From Candidatus Omnitrophota bacterium (GTDB taxonomy: Bacteria > Omnitrophota > Gorgyraeia > Gygaellales > Profunditerraquicolaceae), in the NCBI GenBank assembly GCA_028717985.1, contig JAQUMS010000119.1, positions 1 through 5,185 on the forward strand: a stretch of DNA of 5,185 nucleotides, given 5' to 3'. Below, one piece after another: positions 1 through 4,999 of the stretch; positions within the stretch are counted from its first letter, which is position 1; each line of letters opens with the position of its first letter. The notes beneath the pieces are model-generated. The model was not told where the DNA came from and made no database searches. It was given only the letters and a program-made list of their open reading frames with translations. A program made the position numbers and the translations under genes.

Positions 1-105
1 ACCCGGAAACGTAAGGGTTGGGGACGCAAGCTGTTTGCCGCGGAGTGAGTAATGTCGGCGGTTCAATTATGGTCGTTGTAACAGGTTTAATTATTTCATT
101 TATTT
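1..105. other. Unassigned left edge; no supportable gene, possible remnant of a structured RNA
   Basis: I find no credible coding region here. The frame used by the downstream kinase has stops at 46, 79 and 88. Another frame gives only about 30 codons between stops at 12 and 105, ending in a hydrophobic run. On the minus strand one frame is open to the window edge but has no ATG and no recognisable protein. A GAAA loop (6-9) with short CCC/GGG flanks is followed by GGGGACGCAAGC (20-31) and then ATGTCGGCGGTT (52-63). This order loosely resembles the conserved core of the class I cyclic-di-GMP riboswitch (GEMM-I), but one A is missing from ACGCAAAGC and any 5' strand lies outside the window. 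Confidence 0.25.
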
Positions 106-210
106 GAGCTGATTTTAGCAAAGATTTCGGGTATCCCGATCAAGGAAGAAGGAGAGGCTAAAGCCCTTATCTTTGTCGAAGATATTACTAAACAGGCTAA
201 GCTTGAAAAG
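106..210 (+). pseudogene. C-terminal tail of a PAS domain, in frame with the histidine kinase and lacking its own start
   Basis: This stretch is in the same frame as the kinase at 211 and reads through without a stop. It translates to a typical PAS-domain ending: ...SGIPIKEEGEAKALIFVEDI, then TKQAKLEKMKE. That is the usual last beta-strand, the 'DIT' signature and the connecting helix into HisKA. The rest of the PAS domain is absent: stops at 88-90 and 79-81 close the frame, and neither other forward frame upstream of about 118 resembles PAS sequence. No ATG, GTG or TTG occurs in frame between the stop at 88 and 211. The simplest reading is that the original gene lost its 5' end through a rearrangement or deletion, or that two contigs were misjoined near 106-120. 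Confidence 0.6.
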
Positions 211-903
211 ATGAAAGAGTCTTTGATTCAGATGATTGTCCATGATCTGAATAATCCTTTGATGCTGATATTGGGTAACATCGAGCTTTTGCAAATGGAG
301 TGCCAGAATATCCTTTCTCAGGAGCAGAAGGATTCATTTCAATGGATGTTGAGCGGGGTCTATGAGATGAAGAATATGATCTCTAATCTTCTGGATATTA
401 ATAAAATGGAAGAGGGGAAATTTAATTTAAGACGTGAGGAAATTAATTGCGCCGTTATCTTGAATGAAGTAGTGGTATCTATGAAAGTAGTGGTGCAGCA
501 GGAAACAAAAAATATATCTTTATCTGCGCCTTCGGATTTGCCGCCTGTGTTGGCGGATAAAGACATTCTAAAAAGGATTGTTTCTAATCTAATAGGTAAC
601 GCGTTAAAGTTTACACCTTCCGGTTCTACTATCGAGGTTAGTATCCGTTATGATCAAGATGCCGGTTATGTTGTTATAAGCGTAAAAGATTATGGGCTCG
701 GGATTCCACCGGATTATCTGCCCCGGGTGTTTGAAAAATTCGTTCAGGTTGAGTCCGGCCAGATACAGGGGAGAATAGGTAAAGGTTTGGGGCTTACCTT
801 TTGTAAAATGGCAGTTGAAGCTCACGGAGGGAAAATCTGGGTTGAGAGCGAGGTTGGCAAGGGAAGTACATTTTATTTTACGCTTCCTGTTGTAAAAGCG
901 TGA
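211..903 (+). CDS. Sensor histidine kinase (HisKA + HATPase_c), 5'-truncated
   Basis: The product is the cytoplasmic catalytic part of a two-component sensor kinase, which autophosphorylates on histidine and passes the phosphate to a response regulator. Residues are numbered from the ATG at 211. The H-box is HDLNNPL with phosphoacceptor His11. A dimerisation helix pair runs to about residue 70. The HATPase_c domain spans about 113-227, with N-box residues Asn126 and Asn130, G1 motif DYGLG at 160-164, F-box FEKF at 174-177 and G2 motif GKGLGL at 190-195. All ATP-binding motifs look intact. The ATG is probably not the native start: it has no Shine-Dalgarno sequence, it leaves only ten residues before His11, and the frame continues upstream into a PAS tail. 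No response regulator gene is present in the window, so the partner is unknown. It may be a pseudogene or an expressed kinase core. Confidence 0.85.
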   Translation: MKESLIQMIVHDLNNPLMLILGNIELLQMECQNILSQEQKDSFQWMLSGVYEMKNMISNLLDINKMEEGKFNLRREEINCAVILNEVVVSMKVVVQQETKNISLSAPSDLPPVLADKDILKRIVSNLIGNALKFTPSGSTIEVSIRYDQDAGYVVISVKDYGLGIPPDYLPRVFEKFVQVESGQIQGRIGKGLGLTFCKMAVEAHGGKIWVESEVGKGSTFYFTLPVVKA

Positions 904-908
904 TTTTT
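878..908 (+). terminator. Possible intrinsic terminator overlapping the kinase stop codon
   Basis: TTACGCTT (878-885) pairs with AAGCGTGA (896-903), giving eight pairs including one T-G wobble, around a 10-base loop. TTTTT (904-908) follows at once. The kinase stop codon TGA (901-903) forms part of the 3' arm. The stem is modest and the T-run short, so termination may be weak. Confidence 0.4.
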
Positions 909-945
909 AACATAAGCTTTTCAAACAAACTGAACCAAGTCTTTT

Positions 946-1311
946 ATGGACAATAAAAAACTTGCCGTGATACATATTGTCAAGAAAGAACTTAAGTTAA
1001 GCGATAGTGAATACCGTGATATTCTCCGGCGCGTGGCGGGCGTAGACAGTGCGAAAGATTTAACGGATGAATTATTCAAAAAATTAATGAATTATTTTGT
1101 GCGCAGTAATTATTACCGCGTCAATTCATTGGGCCTGACTATAAGGCAGAAATTATACATTAAACACCTTGCTGAAAATGTTGGGTGGGAAGATGGACAC
1201 CTGAATAATTTTATTTATAAATATTATCACAAAACCGGCTTGGATGCGTTGTCTAAAAAAGAAGCCGCGAAGGTGATAGAATCCTTAAAGGCTATTAAAC
1301 AGCACTCGTAA
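946..1311 (+). CDS. GemA/Gp16-like protein (DUF1018 family)
   Basis: A 121-residue basic, soluble protein. Residues 5-39 (KLAVIHIVKKELKLSDSEYR, then a DILRRVAGVDSAKDLT-type segment) match the hallmark N-terminal block of the DUF1018 family, named for phage Mu gp16/GemA. Residues about 64-118 form the usual second block: T.RQ...I..L...VGW, then a FI.KYY.KTGLDAL segment and a final helix (AAKVIESLKAIK). In Mu, GemA is reported to modulate host gene expression and DNA topology. Its biochemical activity is poorly defined, and no function should be assumed here. No capsid, transposase or other phage gene flanks it, so it is a stand-alone copy, either domesticated or a prophage relic. No clear Shine-Dalgarno sequence precedes the ATG. 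Its last codons and TAA stop form the first unit of a 13-bp tandem repeat. Confidence 0.85.
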   Translation: MDNKKLAVIHIVKKELKLSDSEYRDILRRVAGVDSAKDLTDELFKKLMNYFVRSNYYRVNSLGLTIRQKLYIKHLAENVGWEDGHLNNFIYKYYHKTGLDALSKKEAAKVIESLKAIKQHS

Positions 1312-1363
1312 ACAGCACTCGTAAACAGCACTCGTAAACAACACTCGTAAACAACACTCGTAA
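1299..1363 (+). repeat. Five-copy 13-bp tandem repeat spanning the end of the DUF1018 gene
   Basis: Five adjacent 13-bp units occur with no spacers. Units 1-3 (1299-1311, 1312-1324, 1325-1337) read ACAGCACTCGTAA. Units 4-5 (1338-1350, 1351-1363) read ACAACACTCGTAA, a single G-to-A difference. Unit 1 encodes the end of the protein (Gln-His-Ser-stop). Because 13 is not a multiple of three, successive units carry TAA in each of the three frames. The array probably arose by slipped-strand duplication of the gene's terminal codons. Confidence 0.97.
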
Positions 1364-1374
1364 CCCCTTTTTTC

Positions 1375-1405
1375 TTGACAACAAAGCATGTTCCTTTAAT
1401 ATATA
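1375..1405 (+). promoter_or_regulatory. Sigma-70-type promoter upstream of the dedA leader
   Basis: TTGACA (1375-1380) is a perfect -35 hexamer. An alternating AT tract, TAATATATATA (1397-1407), supplies -10 candidates. TAATAT at 16-bp spacing or TATATA at 19 bp each match TATAAT at four of six positions. The expected transcription start is about 1408-1413. The promoter lies between the tandem repeat and a structured leader, in the direction of the DedA/ATPase genes. Confidence 0.55.
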
Positions 1406-1411
1406 TACAGA

Positions 1412-1522
1412 AGAAGAACAGGTTCTCATGCCGGGCCGGGACTTCGGCAGTAGCTTTTGCTACAGGACTTCTTGGAAGCCTCTACAACCGACAGGAAATA
1501 TGGGAACACCGTTCTTTTTTTT
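1412..1522 (+). ncRNA. Candidate structured leader RNA (riboswitch-like) or small RNA upstream of dedA
   Basis: By hand-folding, a closing stem joins GGTTCTCAT (1421-1429) to ATGGGAACACC (1500-1510): nine pairs, one of them G-U, with a 2-nt bulge. Inside it are three consecutive hairpins: GCCG/CGGC (1435-1438 with 1445-1448), a perfect GTAGC-TTTT-GCTAC (1450-1463), and GG(A)CTTC-TTG-GAAGCC (1465-1480). A single-stranded segment (1481-1499) follows. The 3' strand of the closing stem is also the 5' arm of a hairpin leading into eight Ts, so the two folds are mutually exclusive. That is the layout of a switch controlling transcription of the downstream membrane-transport operon. I compared it from memory with yybP-ykoY (Mn2+), M-box, SAM, TPP, cobalamin and guanidine riboswitches and found no convincing match. 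A stand-alone small RNA is the alternative. Confidence 0.45.
1502..1522 (+). terminator. Putative attenuator/terminator hairpin of the dedA leader
   Basis: GGGAAC (1502-1507) pairs with GTTCTT (1511-1516), including two G-U pairs, around the loop ACC. T runs from 1515 to 1522. The stem is short, but the T-run is strong. Its 5' arm is shared with the leader's closing stem, so folding of that stem would prevent this hairpin. Confidence 0.4.
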
Positions 1523-1594
1523 ATGTTTATGGGATTCTCCCGCCGGTTATGTATGGCCTGCCTCTCAAATGATCAGTAATTATACTATGAAACG
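1523..1594. other. Spacer between leader terminator and dedA
   Basis: No gene is seen. A small GGGA-TTC-TCCC hairpin lies at 1531-1541. TATACT (1581-1586), five of six matches to a -10 box, ends eight bases before the dedA ATG. No good -35 lies at the right distance, and there is no Shine-Dalgarno sequence. Out-of-frame stops at 1570-1572 and 1577-1579 separate this stretch from any upstream reading frame. Confidence 0.4.
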
Positions 1595-2266
1595 ATGGAT
1601 TTTTTAAAAAATTGCATAGAATTTGTTATCCATATCGATAAACACCTGGGTGTTATAATACAGGCCTGGGGGAGTTGGTCGTATTTGTTACTTTTTATTA
1701 TAATTTTCGCGGAGACCGGCCTTGTTATAACGCCTTTTCTTCCCGGAGATTCTCTTCTTTTTGCCGTGGGCGCGTTTGCGGCGGCGGGGTCTTTTAACAT
1801 TGTATGGCTATTTTTGGTCCTTTTCATCGCCGCTGTGGCAGGAGACAGTCTTAATTATGCTATTGGTAAATTCTTCGGGGAAAGACTGATTCAGCATGGG
1901 GGGCGCCATTTTTTAAAAAAGGAACATATTGAAAAGACCCATATGTTCTATCAGAAATACGGCGGGAAAACAATTATTTTGGCGCGCTTTGTCCCTATTG
2001 TCCGCACGTTTGCTCCGTTTGTTGCGGGAATAGGTAAAATGGATTATTTCCGGTTCTTTATTTATAATGTGGCCGGAGCTCTGCTATGGGTTGGTTTATT
2101 TGTCCTGGGGGGATATTATTTTGGGAATATCCCGGTTATTAAAGAAACTTTCTTTATCGTGATAACGGCAGTGATAGTGTTTTCGGTAGTGCCTGTCGTG
2201 ATAGAATTTTTGAAACATACAAAAAACAATGGATTTCGGATATGTAAAGGCCTGAAACGTCCGTGA
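1595..2266 (+). CDS. DedA-family membrane protein (YqjA/YghB-like)
   Basis: A 223-residue polytopic inner-membrane protein, close to the 220 residues of E. coli YqjA. DedA proteins are implicated in undecaprenyl-phosphate flipping and in proton-dependent envelope or cation homeostasis. Conserved features seen are FAETGLVITPFLPGDSLLF (38-56) with acidic residues Glu40 and Asp52, GDSLNY (83-88), and ARFVPIVRTFAPFVAG (130-145) with Arg131 and Arg137. These four charged residues line up with YqjA Glu39, Asp51, Arg130 and Arg136, which are reported as essential, so the protein looks functional. Hydrophobic segments lie around 30-48, 53-82, 133-147, 155-178 and 184-206. The ATG at 1595 is the only start after an in-frame stop at 1577, and no Shine-Dalgarno sequence precedes it. 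The P-type ATPase begins 19 bp downstream, so co-transcription is very likely. The exact substrate cannot be read from the sequence. Confidence 0.93.
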   Translation: MDFLKNCIEFVIHIDKHLGVIIQAWGSWSYLLLFIIIFAETGLVITPFLPGDSLLFAVGAFAAAGSFNIVWLFLVLFIAAVAGDSLNYAIGKFFGERLIQHGGRHFLKKEHIEKTHMFYQKYGGKTIILARFVPIVRTFAPFVAGIGKMDYFRFFIYNVAGALLWVGLFVLGGYYFGNIPVIKETFFIVITAVIVFSVVPVVIEFLKHTKNNGFRICKGLKRP

Positions 2267-2285
2267 TTCAAAAACCGAGGGTCGC

Positions 2286-4850
2286 ATGATTTTTTCAGAA
2301 AAAGAAATGCAGAATATTAAAGGGCTTTCTGAATACGAAGTCCAGGAGAGATTGAAAGAATACGGATATAATGAACTGGCTTCACAGAAAAAACGCAGTA
2401 TCCTGGCAATATTTTTTAATGTGGTTAAAGAGCCCATGCTGTTGTTGCTTATCGGCTGCGGTCTTATTTATTTTTTTCTGGGAGAACCGAATGATGCGTT
2501 GATGCTGCTTTCGTTTGTTATCGTTGTGGTGGGAATCACGTTTTATCAGGAACGCAAGACGGAGAGGACCCTGGAAGCTTTACGGGATTTGTCGAGCCCC
2601 CGGGCATTGGTTATCCGGGGAGGCGAACAAAAAAGGATCGCGGGCCGGGAGGTTGTTAAAGACGATATTATTATATTGAATGAAGGCGACCGTGTCCCGG
2701 CTGACGCGGTGGTGTTATCCTGTTCTAATTTGTCCGTTGATGAATCGTTGTTGACCGGAGAATCGGTCCCTGTGCGTAAATCAGATTGGGACGGAAAAGA
2801 AGTTTCCCGCAGACCCGGCGGGGATGATATTCCTTTTGTTTTTTCCGGAACGCTGATTGTTCAAGGGCGCGGCGTAGCAAAAGTAACGTCAATCGGCAGC
2901 CATACGGAGATGGGTAAAATCGGCAAAGCCCTGCAGAGTATACGGGAGGAAGATACTCTTTTAAAGAAAGAGACAGGGAGGATAGTCCGTAATTTTTCAA
3001 TAGCCGGCGGAATATTGTGTTTTCTCGTCATTGTGATATATGGCATAACACGGGGAAATTGGCTCAGCGGCATCCTTTCAGGTTTGACGTTAAGCATGGC
3101 GATGCTTCCCGAAGAATTCCCGGTTGTTTTAATAATATTCCTTACGCTGGGAGCGTGGAGAATTTCAAAAAGCCAGGTTTTAACCAGGCGTGCCCCCGCG
3201 ATAGAGACGCTTGGAGCCGCGACAGTATTGTGTACGGATAAAACCGGGACACTTACTCTTAATTCCATGCATTTAACCGCGTTATGCGTTAAAAATAAAC
3301 ATTTTGATATACAGTCTAAAGAAACTATGCTTTTGCCTGAGGATGTGCATGATTTGATGGAGTATGCTATTCTGGCGAGCCAGCAAGACCCGTTTGATCC
3401 TATTGAAAAAGAAGTAAAGCGGATAGGGGAACTTTATTTGACCGGATCGGAGCACATTCATAATAATTGGACGCTTGTCAGGGAATATACGTTGTCAAAA
3501 TCTCTTCTTGCTTTGTCCCATGTATGGGAGTCTCCCGATAAACAGCATTTTATTATTGCAGCCAAGGGATCTCCTGAAGCGATAGCGGATTTATGCCATT
3601 TTAGCAAAGCGCAGCATGAGGAATTAACACAACGTATAGAGTATATGGCCGACAGGGGGCTGCGTATTTTGGGAGTCGCGCGGGCTTTCTTCAAGAAAAC
3701 AAGCCTGCCTGATTTACAGCATGATTTTAGTTTTGAATTTGTCGGTTTACTTGGTTTTATTGATCCTGTCCGGGATACTGTCCCGGTTTCAATAAAAGAA
3801 GCTCATGAGGCGGGTATGCGGGTTATTATGATTACCGGAGACTATCCCGGAACGGCGTTATACATCGCCAGGCAAATAGGTTTAAAAAATCCCGGGGAGT
3901 GTATAACCGGTCCTGAACTTGAAGTTATGGATCAAGGAGAACTCAGAAAGAAAATTAAAACGATCAACATTTTTGCCAGGGTTGTTCCTGAACAGAAATT
4001 GGCTATTGTTAACGCGTTAAAAGCGAACGGGGAAGTAGTGGCCATGACCGGAGACGGGGTTAATGACGCGCCCGCTTTGAAATCGGCGCATATAGGTGTT
4101 GCCATGGGGGAACGGGGGACCGACGTCGCTCGTGAAGCTTCAGCGCTTGTATTGCTTAATGATGATTTTTCTTCCATTGTTCATGCCGTAAAACTTGGCA
4201 GAAGGATCTTTGATAATTTGAAGAAGGCCATAGCGTATATTTTTGCCATTCATGTGCCGATAGCGGGGATGTCATTTCTTCCTGTTTTGTTTAATCTTCC
4301 CATAGCGTTACTGCCGGCGCATATCGCTTTTCTCGAATTAATTATTGACCCGGCGTGTTCAACTGTGTTTGAAGCATGTGCTGAAGAAAAAAATATCATG
4401 AGGCGGCCGCCTCGTAGTCTGAGGGAGTCATTGTTTAATAAAAAAACATTTCTTTTCAGCCTTTTTCAAGGCGTCAGTATTTTGACGGTTGTCTTTTCTG
4501 TGTTTTGTCTGGCGTTGCATTTTAATAAAGGAGAGCATGAGGCGCGCACGCTGGCTTTTGCCACCCTCGTTTTCGCGAATATCATGCTTATAATCACTAA
4601 TCTCTCCTGGTCAAAAAATTTAATCGGGATTATCAGGCTTAAAAATACTGCAATGCTGGGGGTTGTTACCGGTGCGCTCGTGGCTCTTGTTTTGGTGATT
4701 TATGTCCCTCCGTTTAGAAATCTTTTTCATTTTTCCATTTTGTCGGGGAAAGACGCGTTGATCGCGTTTGTCTGCGGTATTGCCAGTTTGGCATGGTTTG
4801 AAGGGTTAAAAACGATAAATAAGAGGATTGCGGTATTTAAGTTTTCTTGA
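2286..4850 (+). CDS. P-type cation-transporting ATPase (P2-like, PEEFP motif)
   Basis: An 854-residue, full-length P-type ATPase that should use ATP to move a cation across the inner membrane. An N-terminal Cation_ATPase_N region (GLSEYEVQERL) is followed by M1/M2 (about 43-92) and the actuator domain with TGES (157-160). M3/M4 carry PEEFP (275-279). The phosphorylation motif DKTGT has Asp318 as phospho-acceptor. The nucleotide-binding motif KGSPE is at 427-431, and TGD (517-519) and TGDGVNDAP (588-596) complete the P domain. The C-terminal membrane segments M5-M10 follow. All catalytic motifs are intact. Compared with the SERCA calcium pump, the M4 glutamate is kept (Glu276) and the M6 aspartate is kept (Asp688). 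M5 has His656 and Ile659 in place of Asn768 and Glu771, and M6 has Glu684 in place of Asn796. Ion specificity is therefore uncertain: Ca2+, Mn2+ or another cation. The start is fixed by GAGG at 2277-2280, five bases before the ATG. It follows dedA by 19 bp in one operon. Confidence 0.95.
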   Translation: MIFSEKEMQNIKGLSEYEVQERLKEYGYNELASQKKRSILAIFFNVVKEPMLLLLIGCGLIYFFLGEPNDALMLLSFVIVVVGITFYQERKTERTLEALRDLSSPRALVIRGGEQKRIAGREVVKDDIIILNEGDRVPADAVVLSCSNLSVDESLLTGESVPVRKSDWDGKEVSRRPGGDDIPFVFSGTLIVQGRGVAKVTSIGSHTEMGKIGKALQSIREEDTLLKKETGRIVRNFSIAGGILCFLVIVIYGITRGNWLSGILSGLTLSMAMLPEEFPVVLIIFLTLGAWRISKSQVLTRRAPAIETLGAATVLCTDKTGTLTLNSMHLTALCVKNKHFDIQSKETMLLPEDVHDLMEYAILASQQDPFDPIEKEVKRIGELYLTGSEHIHNNWTLVREYTLSKSLLALSHVWESPDKQHFIIAAKGSPEAIADLCHFSKAQHEELTQRIEYMADRGLRILGVARAFFKKTSLPDLQHDFSFEFVGLLGFIDPVRDTVPVSIKEAHEAGMRVIMITGDYPGTALYIARQIGLKNPGECITGPELEVMDQGELRKKIKTINIFARVVPEQKLAIVNALKANGEVVAMTGDGVNDAPALKSAHIGVAMGERGTDVAREASALVLLNDDFSSIVHAVKLGRRIFDNLKKAIAYIFAIHVPIAGMSFLPVLFNLPIALLPAHIAFLELIIDPACSTVFEACAEEKNIMRRPPRSLRESLFNKKTFLFSLFQGVSILTVVFSVFCLALHFNKGEHEARTLAFATLVFANIMLIITNLSWSKNLIGIIRLKNTAMLGVVTGALVALVLVIYVPPFRNLFHFSILSGKDALIAFVCGIASLAWFEGLKTINKRIAVFKFS

Positions 4851-4874
4851 AACTTTCAGGAATTCCTGTATAAT
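4847..4874 (+). promoter_or_regulatory. Near-consensus sigma-70 promoter for the amt leader
   Basis: TTGAAA (4847-4852, five of six to consensus) and a perfect TATAAT (4869-4874) are separated by 16 bp. The -35 box overlaps the ATPase stop codon (4848-4850). The expected transcription start is about 4880-4883, giving a leader of about 120 nt before the ammonium transporter ATG. A second TATAAT at 4908-4913 lacks a good -35. Confidence 0.7.
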
Positions 4875-4881
4875 AAGTATA

Positions 4882-4978
4882 AACCTGGGTACAAGGATGT
4901 CCCTGGGTATAATAAAACGCACGGTAAGCGTTCATGAACGGCAGATAGAGTTCTGCCTGGAATGAACGCTTTTTTTTT
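4882..4978 (+). ncRNA. Candidate regulatory leader RNA upstream of the ammonium transporter
   Basis: The predicted transcript begins with GGGTACA/TGTCCC (4887-4893 with 4898-4903), a small hairpin with one bulged T and loop AGGA. It continues through an unpaired AT-rich stretch and ends in a strong terminator hairpin (4928-4978). CCTGGGTA occurs twice (4884-4891 and 4902-4909), 18 bp apart. CGTTCATGAACG (4929-4940) is a perfect 12-bp palindrome. It could fold alone as a weak hairpin that competes with the terminator, or act as a DNA operator. Known glutamine-sensing RNAs sit upstream of nitrogen genes, but I do not see their conserved GAAGUAGG-type core here, so I leave the class open. Confidence 0.45.
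4928..4978 (+). terminator. Strong intrinsic terminator, probably an attenuator before amt
   Basis: GCGTTCAT (4928-4935) pairs perfectly with ATGAACGC (4962-4969). After a 4x4 internal loop, GGCAGA (4940-4945) pairs with TCTGCC (4952-4957) around a 6-nt loop. Nine Ts (4970-4978) follow. It lies downstream of the predicted amt promoter and directly before the ribosome-binding site. It may both end the dedA-ATPase operon and attenuate amt. Confidence 0.85.
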
Positions 4979-4983
4979 AGAAG

Positions 4984-4990
4984 AAAGGAG
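4984..4990 (+). promoter_or_regulatory. Ribosome-binding site of the ammonium transporter gene
   Basis: AAAGGAG lies nine bases before the ATG at 5000. It is the best Shine-Dalgarno sequence in the window, and it fixes this start. Confidence 0.85.
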
Positions 4991-4999
4991 ATACTATTT

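Noticed and set aside
40..66. Similarity of GGAGTGAGTAATGTC to a 16S rRNA segment
   Set aside because: Only about a dozen bases match the well-known GGGTGAGTAATG string; flanking bases do not match rRNA, so it is a coincidence.
3..107. Short hydrophobic open frame ending at 105-107
   Set aside because: It is under 31 codons after a stop at 12, has no ribosome-binding site and matches no known protein; a hydrophobic run alone is not evidence.
1299..1363. Possible CRISPR-like repeat
   Set aside because: The units are 13 bp and strictly head-to-tail with no spacers, so this is a simple tandem repeat.
1364..1374. CCCC plus T-run after the tandem repeat as a terminator of the DUF1018 gene
   Set aside because: No GC-rich hairpin precedes the T-run, and the tandem repeat does not self-pair, so there is no intrinsic terminator structure.
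1375..1572. 65-codon open frame starting at TTG within the leader
   Set aside because: Its start codon is the TTG of the -35 box, there is no ribosome-binding site, the protein resembles nothing I know, and the same bases form consistent RNA hairpins and a T-run.
1428..1607. 59-codon ATG open frame in another frame over the same leader
   Set aside because: The translation is rich in Trp, Cys, Phe and Pro with no recognisable fold or ribosome-binding site, and it overlaps the dedA start; it looks like chance translation of non-coding DNA.
2861..3268. 135-codon minus-strand open frame inside the ATPase gene
   Set aside because: It is antisense to a highly conserved coding region with every P-type ATPase motif intact, and it shows no domain or ribosome-binding site of its own.
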